Assembly (NCBI RefSeq): GCF_021018895.1
Contig: NC_079375.1
Coordinates: 21,644,975-21,708,974, forward strand
Direction: 5' to 3'
Length of the DNA: 64,000 nucleotides
From: Seriola aureovittata
Taxonomy: Eukaryota; Chordata; Actinopteri; Carangiformes; Carangidae
In this document: positions 13,190-25,124 of the stretch, piece after piece
Layout: every line of letters begins with the position of its first letter
How positions within the stretch are numbered: position 1 is the stretch's first letter
Position numbers and translations under genes: made by a program
The notes under the pieces: model-generated
Seen by the model: the letters and a program-made list of their open reading frames with translations, nothing else
Told to the model about the DNA's origin: nothing
The model's database searches: none

Positions 13190-13570
13190 AGATGTGCTGA
13201 CTGTATTAAAACAAGACTGAGTGTACAGCCTTGCTTGCAGCTCTGAGGCCGAACTTGAGCTAAATCCCAACACTGGCATGCTAACATGCTCAGAATGACA
13301 ATTTTTACATTTACATATCCTACTGATGTTTCATAGCCGTAGCTTACCACATTCATCTTGCATGTTAGCACACGCCAATTAGCACTAAATGCAAAGAGGG
13401 TGATGGGAATAATGTCATTAGCTTTGCAGGTATTTGATGATAAAACAAAGTATTAGACAAATTAATTAACAATTATGGTGCTACAGTAAGGGATCCCCAA
13501 GGTTATTATAACTTCTCCTGGGGAATGAATGAATGAAGCATTAAATTTCACAGCTATCCAATGCTGTCAA
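13190..13570 (+). repeat. Teleost interspersed repeat with GCATGCTAACATGC core
   Basis: The landmarks GGCATGCTAACATGCTCA, GCATGTTAGCACACGCC, TTAGCACTAAATGCAAAG, TGATGGGAATAATGTCATTAG and TTTGCAGGTATTTGATGA occur in the order seen in a very common fish repeat. The copy is decayed and non-coding. A related copy in opposite orientation follows at about 14.05 kb and another lies at about 26.3 kb. Confidence 0.55.
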
Positions 13571-14044
13571 GACTTCTCAGCCGTCTTACATTAGAAAAGC
13601 TTCCCAAAGCTTTTTGAATGTAACAGCTGCCGTGTCACTGACACTGAACACATCTGATTAGATCAAACAAGATAAAAGTCTCTCTCCGGTACTAATTTCT
13701 CTGTTTAAATCTGGACTGATCCTGACGGAGAGGAAGAGGAGCAGACGAGTCGGGGAGGGATTTTTTATAGTGAACAACTGAGATGCAGCTGCTTTTGCAC
13801 AAGCAAATCAATATCAGAAGGATGTCCCTGATACTTTATGCATTCAGCATATTAAACTCTCCCAAAAGGAATGCAGACAGTGTACAAACATTTGGTTTGT
13901 ATTTCTTTAGTCCCATAAGATTACCATCTGTGGGTTTGTCTCAGTCTATCTCTGCACTTTACCCAGACCTGAAGTTCAAACCCAACAGTGTCAGGACAGA
14001 ACAAACAGCCACATGTCTGTGTATATATTGTGGACCAATGAATA

Positions 14045-14375
14045 CGTCTTCACTTGCTTTAGTGACCCCCCTGTCTTTTCGTCTAGTGCCAGAAGCAAGT
14101 CAATTTTTTCAGTTATCCAGTGAAACATCTCAACATCTACTTGATTGATTCGCACAATATTATGTGCAGACGTTCATGGTCCCCACACAATGAATTTATC
14201 CCTGATTTTTCCTCCAGAATCACTATGAAATCGACATTCGTGGTTTTGACTGGAATGTATCAACAACTACTGGATGAAATATGGTAAAGACATTCATGTC
14301 TCCCATAGGACGAACTGCAAAAACTGGTTATCTCTTGGTTTTTCCTCCGGCGTCTTCACTGGGTCAAAGTTTTTA
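14045..14375 (-). repeat. Same GCTAAC-type interspersed repeat family, opposite orientation, internally duplicated
   Basis: CAGACGTTCATGGTCCCC and AGACATTCATGTCTCCC are two successive versions of one segment, each followed by a TTTTTCCTCC(A/G)G stretch. They correspond to the family's segment around the phrase ACATTCATG...CCC. Orientation is opposite to the 13.2-13.6 kb copy. Confidence 0.5.
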
Positions 14376-15180
14376 GGTACGTTCGACTTCATGTGGCACT
14401 GAGTCACTGTGTCCCATGACATTAAAACCTTAAACCCTAGTTTACTGTAGTTTCTCTCCTCCGGCTGCACCAGCTGGAAACCACCTCTGTGACGACAGAA
14501 CTTTGTCGTAATTGGCTTAAGGCTTCACTTTTACGCATGACGTATGATACGTTTTTATTCCTAGAACTTCAGATCCTTATCTCTTGTGGTTCTCTCCCTA
14601 AGGGAATAAAATTTGTTTCATCTCTTCCTTCTGGCAGCTCATTTTTACATATGGACACCAACACTATAGTTTACATTTATTTATTAACAGTTTAGTTTAG
14701 GAGTTTGTTTGGTAAAAAAAAAAAAAAGGTGATACTCTTGAGGTCATATTTTTAGACATCTTTCCCTTTCACCCTCATGCCAATATAATAAATAAATAAA
14801 AAGAGAAAGAGTGTCTTAATTTCCTTATTAAGTTGTAAGACAAATGAACCAGCTTCCAGTCCCACCTCCATGCAGGATACACCGTCCAGGCTTAAAGGCT
14901 AATTGTTTGGATCAGTAGACAGAGCTGACTGTGGACCTGTTAGGCGTAGAAAAGAAGAAGAGTGAGCTTTTATTACATGTAATGAGATACAAGTGTGTAA
15001 AATAAAATGAAAACACCAAGCTTTCATGATACCGTTGGCCCTAATGAAGTAATGAGGAACTGAATGTTTTTTTTTTTCTCAAAATAACTATTTTTAGCAA
15101 ATGTAATAAAAGAAATAAAAAATAGAAGAACATTTGTAAATATACACACAAACATAAATATAAATACACAGCAGATACAG
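14376..15180. other. Intergenic stretch with no supported gene
   Basis: AT-rich sequence with a poly-A run at about 14715-14727. No coding signal was recognised. Confidence 0.5.
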
Positions 15181-15184
15181 TTTT

Positions 15185-15338
15185 TATTTGCATCTGTAAT
15201 AACATCTAATCCCCTCACAACAGGCGTTACCAGCATCTTGCCTGTTGCAAACGACGGCTCCTTGGGGACGGGGATTTTCCTCAGCTCGTTTACTAACAGC
15301 GGTGGATCCTCACACACCTCATCAAAGACGAGCCTCAT
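15185..15338 (-). CDS. Unidentified coding-like short ORF, possible orphan exon or retrocopy fragment
   Basis: On the minus strand an ATG at 15338 opens a frame whose first about 51 residues (beginning MRLVFDEVCEDPPLLVNELR and containing KIPVPKEPSFATGKML) have balanced, protein-like composition. The rest of the frame, down to 15024, is an AT-rich run of F, I and K residues that looks like non-coding read-through. Just upstream on the same strand is TATTTTACAG (15360-15351), a fair splice acceptor; an in-frame TAG lies between it and the ATG. I do not recognise the protein. It could be an exon of an unannotated small gene, a decayed retrocopy or chance. There is no neighbouring exon I can support. 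Confidence 0.25.
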
Positions 15339-15351
15339 CCTCTACGTGATC

Positions 15352-16425
15352 TGTAAAATATGTCATCAAAGAACAAATTTTCTTGCTTGCTCATGGTTCG
15401 CATTTTCATTGTAATGCATGACTGTAAAACCTACAATAATAGAATGGCAAAATTGAATGATCCTTAAGTTAATTTTGTCATTATACCTATTACCTACTAA
15501 TCAGTAATTTTGTTATAATTGGTTTTGTTACAGAATCCAGTATAAAGTGTATTACCCGCACAACATTTATGAAAGATCATATGACAAGCATAAAAATGTG
15601 TAAACACTTATACACACATCAACACGGCCCCAGCTGTCTAACCAGGGAGCGACTATACTGTTGTTTACAGTAAATGACACAAAACAAAGCTGCAAGAAAA
15701 GGGCACATTGTTCATCTTTTGTCGATTAGAAAAGTGGCTCAGAGAAGTTTTAATAGTACAGGACTACGATCAATGTAGCAGGCAAGTTGACCAAGACCTA
15801 CAGATGATTCATTTTACAGCTTGTAATCCTAACTCTAAATCCGACTCCAGTCCAACACGATTCAAGATCATGAGATAGAAAAACAGTCAATATATTTCTA
15901 CTCAATTCTAGGTAAAAGTGGGTTTATAGTCGATTAGCAAAACCATTTGAAAATAGTACCATTAGCTAGCAAGTTAGCCAAGGCCCTACCGCTTTAGTCT
16001 TACAGATATTTCAATCACATTTTTTCCTTACCAATACTGATTCCAATACATGTACTTGTTTGTCAGATACGTTATAGGTTACAGGTACCATTCCCGTATT
16101 TTAGGCAGAATCTGGGGCAGTTCTGATACTAGTGTCAGAATTGGAACAACTCTTGGTACAACCCACAACTCATCACTTGAACACTCGGTAGTAACAACCG
16201 TTTTTGTTTTAAATTGAACGGTTCTAATGAAGCGTATTTACTGGTTGTGATCATGAATCTCCAGGTTGGCCCAACAAAGTGGGAGCTGCCTGGTCCTTCA
16301 ACGCTAACTGTTGCAAAAATTCAGCTTCGAGCTGAACCCAGTTCAGGAGGCAGGTATTGAAGTTTAACCACTGGTTCTTCACTTGGAAGTCCATATAAAG
16401 GGAACTTGCATTCATAATGAAAACT
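15352..16425. other. Intergenic stretch with no supported gene
   Basis: AT-rich sequence with no recognised coding segment, microsatellite or clear mobile element. Confidence 0.5.
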
Positions 16426-16429
16426 AGAA

Positions 16430-17005
16430 TTACTGCCTTGCGGTGGTACACCTCCGCCAACCAGCCAAGATGCAGGAAATATAGTCACAATCTCTCCTTC
16501 CTGCATTACAGTTCTGAATAATGGCCAAAAGTGTTTTTTGCAGAACATTATGTCACAGTGAAGTTGACCTTTGACCTTTTGGATACAAAACGTGATCACT
16601 TCATTTTATCCTATGACACACTGTGTTAAATCGAGTCGTAATTAGCGTACGAATTCTTGGGTGTTTTTTGAGGTCACAGTGACCTTGACCTTTGACCCTT
16701 GACCACCAAATTTTACTCAATTTATCCTCTGAGTCCAAGTGAATGTTTGTGCCAGATGAAATTCCCTCTGTGTGTTTCTGATATATCGTATTCACAAGAA
16801 CTTGAGTCCAAATGGACATTTGTGACAAATTTGAAGGAAGGAAGGATTTCCTGACACATTGCGTTCATGAGGCTTAAACCATGTTTTAAAAGGTCACCAT
16901 GACCCTGACCTTTGACCAGCAACATCTAATCAGTTCATCCTTGAGTCCAAGTGAATGTTTGTACCGAATTTGAAGATGGCTGTCTCCCTCTCACAGACTC
17001 ACTCC
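16430..17005. repeat. Teleost interspersed repeat with reiterated DR1-like CTTGACCTTTGACC units
   Basis: The copy opens with ACTGCCTTGCGGTGGTACACC at about 16433. It contains three TGACCTTTGACC motifs (16565-16576, 16686-16697, 16906-16917), each followed by a segment of the type CATCC...GAGTCCAAGTGAATG. The internal reiteration suggests the element grew by tandem duplication of a unit of roughly 120-220 bp. It matches a very abundant fish repeat; the second copy in the window is at about 25.1-25.3 kb. No protein is encoded. Confidence 0.65.
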
Positions 17006-17031
17006 CCTGCCCATCCAGAAAACTTTCCCGG

Positions 17032-17033
<2 letters not shown>

Positions 17034-17094
<61 letters not shown>
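17034..17094. repeat. (TG)n microsatellite
   Basis: About 30 uninterrupted TG units, ended by ACGTAGG. Confidence 0.95.
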
Positions 17095-17095
<1 letters not shown>

Positions 17096-17769
17096 CGTAG
17101 GTGAGGCGTGTGTGTCTTTGTATCTGGAGCGGAGAGCCTGGAAAGAGCAAAAGAAGTGACGCACCAAAGCAAGTTTATACGTGTTCAGAAACAGTACTTG
17201 AAGATAGAGGCAGATGGATTGGTTCAGAAAATAAACAGCACTGGGTTTGGGTTAAAGCTGTTTAAAGGGATTTTTGTTGAATGCACTTTTTGTTGCTTTG
17301 AGCTTTGTGTTTGTTAAAGGTCAGATTTAACTTGGTTGTGATTCCGCATGAATGTTTTAATGCAGACAATTGTTGCAGGGAGCACTAGGATCAACGTACT
17401 GGTGTAATTTTATGCATCAAAGGGTTAAATCACGCTTTTATGAAGTGCATTAGAAGAGATTTCAAAATATCGAGATAAACATCGTTTTCCTGAAGAAAAG
17501 CCTGGCATGCAAACAAGGCATTTAAGGCACATCAGGGGCAGTGTTTTCTGTGGGAGAGAAGGACTCCCTTTGCTTCCTTTGCTTTTGTAAGTCAGCAGAC
17601 CTTTTACATGCACAAATAAGTGTGAATGAAACAATGGCAATGGGGGTCAACTTTTTCTTTGGGGCGGAAGGAAACCGAGTACAGTGAAGGCACGTGCTTC
17701 AGTGAACTGAAGTGATACAGACCTTACAGTATCTCCCTTGTTTAACTAAAGCTGTCAGACAAATGAAGT

Positions 17770-17890
17770 GGAGAAGGAAGTAGAATATTTCCCTCAGAAA
17801 TCTGGTGGAGTAGAAGTATAAAGTAGCATAGAGTTGAAATATAAGAGTACAAGTACCTGAAAAATGTACTTAGTTACAGTAGCAATACTT
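17770..17890. repeat. Teleost repeat fragment (GTAGAAGTATAAAGTAGCAT type)
   Basis: GTGGAGTAGAAGTATAAAGTAGCATAG followed by AGTACAAGTACCTGAAAAATGTACTTAGTTACAGTAG (both in broken phrases here) is the core of a common fish interspersed repeat. The fragment is short and non-coding. Confidence 0.5.
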
Positions 17891-18830
17891 ATTAACATTT
17901 AGCCTTCAGCACACATGTATTTTAATATTGTTCAATGACCCAACTAGGTAAAACTCCTGAGTTCTTGAGCGAAAACAAAGTTGGCTAACTGAACCACCAC
18001 AGCCACACAAAAGACAAATAACACAAAATTTTATATAGATGTATCTCTACAACAACTAATCCTCCATTGTCTCACTGCTCATGACTGAGCACCAGTGTTT
18101 GTTAAAATTAGATAATATATGACATTTTATGACAGTCCAACATTGGAAATGAAAGGGCACGCTAACAGCTAGCTAACATTCGCTAGCTGAACTGTAACTG
18201 AAGGCAAGAGTTAGAAACTGGCTAACATTAGCGTTCATCATACATACTACTACACACAATCTAAACTCTGATGGTCAGAAAGTAAGAAAGTGTATTAAAC
18301 AAGCTAGATAGTTAGCTAACTACTTACATTCACACACAGGACGAGAGACTTGAGGACTCGAGCCACAGATATGGTCCACGCCGTATTACAGGATTATTCC
18401 AGGCAATGGATTTGGGAATTATATTGTAATATTTACAATTACAGGTAAGAAAGATATATATATTCCTCAAACTGTTGTTTTTGCCTCTTTTTTTTGGGGG
18501 GGGGGGGGTCCAAGTCTTGATCAGGGGGTCAGACCCCCCTCATCACTCCTATAATCCAAGATACTTTTAAAATACCTTTACATTTTAAAATAAACAGTCC
18601 TACCTATTTTTTTGTTTTTCAAGTGCTCAGTTTTGCTCTGAGTTGGTTTTGTTTTAGAATAAAATCATATATAAGACTAATTGTGCTTTTTTTCTAAACA
18701 TGAGACAGAGAGAGAAAGTTTTTGTTGCTTGTGTGAAAAACCTGCAAATATGTTTTTCTGCCATCAAAAGTGACGGCTTGATAACCGACCATGCAGGATG
18801 TGTGAGAAACAGAAAGACACAGTGTGGAAC
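17891..18830. other. Intergenic stretch rich in TAGCTAAC motifs
   Basis: No gene was recognised. TAGCTAAC/GCTAGC words cluster at about 18160-18330, and a T-run joined to a 13-base G-run lies at about 18489-18510. These are typical of decayed fish repeats. Confidence 0.4.
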
Positions 18831-18832
18831 AT

Positions 18833-18883
<51 letters not shown>
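18833..18883. repeat. (GA)n microsatellite
   Basis: About 25 uninterrupted GA units between CATAAA and CCCTTTG. Confidence 0.95.
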
Positions 18884-18886
<3 letters not shown>

Positions 18887-21590
18887 TTGTGGCATATTAC
18901 ATGCATCAAGATGCTCTATCACTGCTGACACCATGTGAAGAGTATCATGCGTTAAGTTTCACTGCTAGGGGCATGAACAGTGTAATAATTATTTTTGAAT
19001 CGGTTTAATTACTGTGAGGGTTTTGCTAAAGAACAAGACACAGAGAGGGAAATGGAGGGAGAAAATGAATTAGGAAAAGTCACATTCCCCCATAGTGGAT
19101 CCTTTATAATTCACTTCTGTGCACAGTCTCAAGTCCAGAACAGATGTTGACACCGAGGCAGGAACACTATTCTACACTGCTCTCTCACACTGGATAAGAC
19201 TACATTATTGTGTTTTGCAAAGATAAGCACAGCTTCGGTGGAGATCCTGACCTCATCCAAGTACGTCTTAAATCGATTCAAACACCGGTGGTGCTGTTGT
19301 GTGTGTGTGAGGCCGCAGCAGCTTTACAGGGAGGAGAGCTAAGAAATAATACACGCATATGGGGGGCAGGTGGTGTGAGAGCTTTATGGTGAAAGAGTCT
19401 GAAGGCTGGTGGAAGGAGTGTGTGGAGTTCAGGAGTCCATGTGTGGGGGGGGAGTTTGAAAACAAGCCGGAGTAGCGCTGTGAAAGACAGACAGTTTGAA
19501 TCGCAGCACACGGGTTCTGTTAAGGTGGTCACGTGGAAATATAACACAAGCACATCGGTATATACACAAAAGCACAGTACACATCATGTGAAAACTCATA
19601 ACATGTTATTGCTTTTTTTTTATCACAACCCACATTTTGTCTTTATTCTGAGCCTGAACATGTGTTTTCCTGCTTGTGTGCAGCGTTTGCACGTGTGTGC
19701 AACTCGCAGCAGGCATGGATGCCAACCAACAGCATCCTTTCATGTGCAATATGTGGAATAGTCCATCTTGGTGCCATAATATCTACTAGAAAAAAACATA
19801 TGTACCCAGGCAGCAGCGCGATATTGGAGAAGCATCTCACATTCCTCAGAGAAACTTTTGTCTTTTACTCTCTGGTGATGTTTGTAGAAAATCAGCAGGT
19901 TTTCTCCGTATTATCTTTGTGTTCTGTTACTCTGCTCGTAGATGCACATAAGAGTCTACTGTGCTGAGAAGCAGGTCGTTATATCAGGAGGACAATCACA
20001 CAGAGAGAAAACCCAAAAGATGATGGCCTAAGGGGGACTAAACACACACACACACACACACACATACAATATGCAGATACAATAACAAGGCATCCACACA
20101 AGCACATGCAGCGCTGCATCTTGGTGACGTAGCCAGACGTCTGCAGTTCTGTCGTTTCATCTGTGCCTAATGGTGTCATTGTCAGAGGACACAACCTCTC
20201 TTTTTTGTCTCTAGATGGTAAATCAAACACTGGAGATGGTTAGAGGGGGAAGGGACACAGCCGGGGCCCGAACGGGGAGAAAAAGGGGTGCGGCAGAGAA
20301 AAGGGAGATGACAGAGGTAGAGCAGAGGGGGAAAGGAGGAATGGGACGTATTTACAACAGGCTCTGTGGAAGAGCCTTGTAATTACAATATGTCTAGTGG
20401 CCTTTCAAGTTAAATCATTGGTAATTTAGTGAGTAATGGAAGGGCTCCGACTTAGTCTGTGACGTATGAGTGCAAATGGTTAAGTATTTACTGGGCAGGC
20501 AGGATTTGAACTTCTCTCTCAAGCTCTTTTTTTCCTTCTCTCTGGCACTTTTATTGTGTACAGCTGAAAGAAACACTATGAATGCATTCTCTATTGCTAT
20601 AGTTGAACAATTACTCCCCTTTCCCGTTTTGTTTTCAGTATTGTACGTCATTCTTTCATTCAAGAAAATGTCATTGAAGATTGGAAATAAACAGCGTTGG
20701 GAAGCTGCGAGATACATGTAATTAAACTAGCAGTTAAACTACATTTTGCAGCAGCTTAACTTTGAAACTACAAACAATTTTGGGCTGTAGAAGGAAAGGA
20801 ATGATTTCATATTTTCATTTTACCATTGCTTCTCTACCGTCACCAGCCCCACCCCCTTTGTCTTTCATCCTGACCGCTGTGAAGACATGCTGAGGCAATG
20901 CATTCATCAGGCAGCCACCGCTACACACCTGACCTTTGTGTGGTGCATGTGCAAAAGTCAAGGGTGGTGGTGTTGTTCAGTGCTCACACAGCGACAACGT
21001 CATCATGGATTAATATCACCATGGCCGTAGCAGTTATTGTAAACAAAACCAAAGCTGACATTCTTTGCACTTTCCCATGAACATTGGGTTATTGTTTTTT
21101 TCCATTTATGCATGACCTATGAACAGGTCGGCACCTATTGCAATAAAATGGCCTTTTTGTATTCAATTTTGTTAAAATGTATTATCACGCTGTAGTTCAA
21201 CGTCTCCCAGTGTGAAGTAATTGATAGCTTGTAAAGCTGTGGTTTGCTCCAGTGCTTCTCCAACACTGGAAATAAAGCTCTTCAACTAACAACAAGCTAC
21301 TGGTCAGTTATAAATCTTGTTAGCTTAGTTGCTAACAGGACAATTAGTTAACACAGTTATTCAAACTACATATGTGTACCATCAACACCTGTCTCATAAC
21401 TGCTTCGGTATAGGAGTAGTTTATACTTGAACAGTGAACGTGGGCAGAGCAACGCAGCTATGAACTGATTTTGCAGCAATATTTTTGCCATTTTAAAAAC
21501 AGGTTTTAATAAGAGACGCCATTCTCTAATCCAGACTTAACGTAGCACTGCCTTTAAACTTCAACTCTTTGAAGATACAGGTCAGCAGCT
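18884..21590. other. Intergenic stretch with no supported gene
   Basis: Contains a short CA run at 20041-20065 and nothing else I can name. Open frames of up to 113 codons here have no recognisable domains. Confidence 0.45.
20041..20065. repeat. (CA)n microsatellite
   Basis: About 12 CA units before TACAATATG. Confidence 0.9.
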
Positions 21591-21594
21591 CCAG

Positions 21595-22381
21595 TTAATG
21601 TTCACGTCAAACATGAGAATGGAGAAAAGATGTGGTGTCAATGATTTTGACTCTGACATGATTGATGGTGTCAGGCAGGCTGGTTTGAGTGTTTCTGAAA
21701 CTGCTGATTTCCTGGGATTTTGACAACAGTCAGTTTTAGTCAGAATGGAGCCAAAAAACATCGAGTGAGCAGCAGCTCTGCAGACGGAAGATGAGAGAGG
21801 TCAGAGGAGAACGGCTGGTGGGAGGTGAGAGAAAAGATGTGGTAACTCAGATAACCACTCTTTACAACTGAACAGAGAAAACAAGTGATGAATCCTGACA
21901 GTCCAGGCTGCTGGTGGTGGTGTGATGGTGTGAGGAATGTTTTCTTGTCACACTTTCAGCCCCTTTATACCGAACAGTCATGGTCTGAATGTCACAGCCT
22001 ATCTGAGTATTGTTGCTGACCATGTGCGTCCCGTTATGGCCACGGTTTACCTTCTTCTAATGGCTACTTCCACCATGATAACGCTCCGTGTCGCAAAGCA
22101 AACGTCGTCTCAAACTGGTTTCATGAACATGACAGTGAGTTCGGTGAACTTCAGTGGCCTCCCCACTCTCCAGACCTGAATCCAGTAGAAAAACCTTTGG
22201 GATCTGGTAGAGCAGGAGATTGGCAGCATGAATGTGCAGCAGCGATGTGATGCAGTCCCGTCAGCATGGAGCAGAGTCTCAAAGGAGGATTTCCAACATC
22301 TTGTGGAAATCTTGCCATGAAGATCTGAGGCTGTTTTGAGAGCCCTACCAAGTATTAGCATGGTCCTAATAAAGAGCTCAG
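21595..22381 (+). mobile_element. Tc1/mariner-type DNA transposon remnant (broken transposase)
   Basis: Reading the plus strand through several frame breaks gives pieces of a DDE transposase. An N-terminal helix-turn-helix-like piece at about 21640-21720 includes VRQAGLSVSETADFLGF. A middle piece lies at about 21898-22070. The catalytic core at about 22061-22200 reads YFHHDNAPCRKANVVSNW, then WPPHSPDLNPVE. From the core Asp (HDN) to the Glu (PVE) I count 36 intervening residues. An extra A in the run at about 22187-22191 shifts frame just after the catalytic Glu. The 3' end, CCTAATAAAGAGCTC at 22365-22379, resembles the end of common fish Tc1-like elements. No matching inverted repeat was found at the 5' side. 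The copy is a dead pseudogene. Confidence 0.75.
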
Positions 22382-22637
22382 TTAATGCATATCTCTTTAA
22401 GCTAATGCTCCTTCTGGCTTGGTACCTTAGCTTGATCTGATCACAAGTGGACAGCTGTAAGAACGTCAGTTCTCACCTGCACCGAGGTGTGTTGTATCCA
22501 CATGCGTTTTGAGTGACCACGTGTGATGGGCTCACACTTCCCTGCTCTACATGCAAATAAACATGTATGCATCGTAGTTTTCAGCCAATCCGACTATGAA
22601 GGACAGATCTGTTGTCAATATGTTTGTGTGTGTGAGA

Positions 22638-22638
<1 letters not shown>

Positions 22639-22669
<31 letters not shown>
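22639..22669. repeat. 31-base homopolymeric G run
   Basis: An uninterrupted G tract follows TGTGTGTGAGAC and is ended by CGACAGC. Such length is unusual for a dG tract. It could form G-quadruplex structure, or it could reflect assembly or slippage error. Confidence 0.9.
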
Positions 22670-23365
22670 CGACAGCTCTAAAATAAAATAAGATTTTCCA
22701 TGTTTGAAACAGTAAAATATCTTTGGTTGATGATGAAACTGCGGTTAATAAGACTGTGGCAGAGGACGTCAGTTGAGGAGGCGGTCCTTCGATGTGTCTC
22801 AGGTGCGTTCACACCTGCGCTTAGAGCCGTCTACTTGTATTCAGATCACCTGACACAGATATTAATGCCAGGTCCTTGAAGTAAAACAACCACTGCCCTT
22901 TCAAACCTTCAGCATGTCTCACCTCTGGCGACACAGATGCTGAAAACCTTGGATTGAAAAGATGAGGTCACCAGCCGATGCAAGAGAGAAACAAGCTGTG
23001 AAACACAGTAAATTTAAATTCTCACTGATGTTTCCAGAAATCCTATGTTCTGAGGGAAACCTGAGTTCGTTTCTTTATATAAATGAATTGAAATATTTAT
23101 TCGTTAGAGACAGGTTTCTTTCTAAGTGGAACCTAAATGTGCAAATACAGTTTTGGGAAGGATCCAGCGGAAATGAAAGGACAAAGGCACTTGTGAAACA
23201 AACAGAAAAAGGATTGATGGAGTGAAGAAAGGACTCACCCAGGAGCTGCTTCGTTTATAGCTGTAATAAAGTGTCAGCTAATTACTTTCTATTAACACAC
23301 CGTGCAGTTCTCTAGGCTGCAGGGCAAAGGCCAATCAGCCTGTTCTCACCCCGGAGGACAGCGAC

Positions 23366-23413
23366 AAACACACACACACACACACACACATACACATACA
23401 CACACACACACAT
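23366..23413. repeat. (CA)n imperfect microsatellite
   Basis: CA run with two internal TA interruptions. Confidence 0.9.
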
Positions 23414-23608
23414 ATAATGCGGTTCAGTGCCGGTCAGTATATCAAGCAGCTAAGAGCGGGCTCAGAGAATGTGTTGTGTGTTAGGTAAGGTGCCTTCTTG
23501 TTGACAGAGAAGTCAATGAATCCCCACTTGTTCAAAACAAGTCAGCCCTTTGTTGGATCTGGTGTAACTGAAGAGGATTTTCTGCTTTTAAAGCGGGCTG
23601 GGAGGGTG

Positions 23609-23610
<2 letters not shown>

Positions 23611-23643
<33 letters not shown>
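23611..23643. repeat. (GT)n microsatellite followed by G7
   Basis: About 16 GT units running into GGGGGGG. Confidence 0.9.
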
Positions 23644-23645
<2 letters not shown>

Positions 23646-25124
23646 GGGGCTCTCTCCAAACATTAACCAGCACAGGCTAATGAGCCCATAAAATACATAG
23701 ACAATGCTAAGAGGGATGAGTGAGCCTCCTTCACTCCCAAACAAGAGCAGTAAACGTCTGTTACTAATGTGGGTGATAATAAAACATGAGTTTGAGTGAC
23801 AGCTGTATTTTTTTACCCTCTGATGTCAGGGATTCTTTAAAAGTAAAGGCCGTGACCTACAGCATGTGTTTTAGCTATAGTTTTAGATTTCTGAGCAGTG
23901 TTAAGTTACTTGAAAAATATGATAAATGAAATTATATATTGCTCATTTAAAAAGTAATTACATTATTTTACTAATAACTCAACAGAAAAATTAGTTGTTA
24001 AATTACTCCTAACTTTACTTTCTGTATCCAGTTCCATCAAAAGTGTCTTTGAAACAACTTGAAACCTGCGACTCCCACATGTTATGCATTTAAGTGGTGT
24101 AGAAAAACAATATGTTTATGGTAACAAGAAGCCACCCCATGGTTCTGGAGGTACTTATTGACTATCAACGGCTAACTTTAACATTAGCCACAGTCCCTCA
24201 CCCTCCAGCTGTGAACTGAAACAGATGAGTCCTGACTGTAGTGCTGCACATGGTTTCTGTTAGAAAGTCAGCTAAGAAGGCGTTGGCCAACAGCATCCGC
24301 ACACCTAGCATAAAACACACGTAATCAAACGCACTGATCAAACTATTATTAACACAGCAAACAAGCCAATCCCCAAATTACTGAAAAGAATTATGACTCT
24401 TCTGTGACAGATCACAAAGTAGTCATTCCCACTCTCATCAGGCTGTACAACACGACACACAAAGGAAGTGGACTAATCTAATTATTATTGTTTATTTATT
24501 ATCAACTGTTATTATTATTATTATCAACAATAATTACAACCCAACATTGTTCTGGAAGACATAAAACTGAAGTCTTACTGCCAGAAGATATACTGTCTGT
24601 CAAAACGTTTCAAAGCTCTATCGGAGATTTTTAGTGCCAGCTGTCTTGGTGTATTTACTGTAAAGGGTTATATTACTATCAAAATATAATTCAAACTGTG
24701 ATCAGCATTAGATAAATCAATATCAGGTTTTCTTCCCATTGTATTGTTTGCCCAAACTCTCTATTGAATACTAGTAAATATTCCTTTTTTTATGTGGAAT
24801 TTCATGCTTTTTTAAGAATTTCATGTAATGAAACTCGTTAACGTAACGATCCTGAAAAGTGAAGCTCTCTCTCTCTGTCTCTCTCTCTTCGTTACAGACC
24901 AGCGTTACTGAGTCATGTAGGGCTTCAGTGTTCGACGCCTGTTGCCTCGGGGGCTTGAACATGAGCCAGAACACTGTCTCCCTACTCACAAGGCTCATGG
25001 ACTGCTCCTCACATCTGAGGCATGATACTGTGATAGCTCTGCCATCACATGGCATGTAGAGCATTTCGCAGTTTCAAATTTTGTCATAATTACCGAACTC
25101 TTGAGTTATGAGTCACATGATTTG

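Larger units (their letters stand above)
22382..25100. other. Intergenic stretch with simple repeats only
   Basis: Holds the G31 run, two CA/GT microsatellites and AT-rich sequence with ATTATTATT words at about 24481-24530. No gene is supported. Confidence 0.45.

Noticed and set aside
13003..13371. 122-codon minus-strand open frame
   Set aside because: It lies largely inside a decayed interspersed repeat and has no recognisable protein motif.
13783..14148. 121-codon plus-strand open frame
   Set aside because: Its 3' part overlaps a repeat copy and it has neither splice structure nor recognised similarity.
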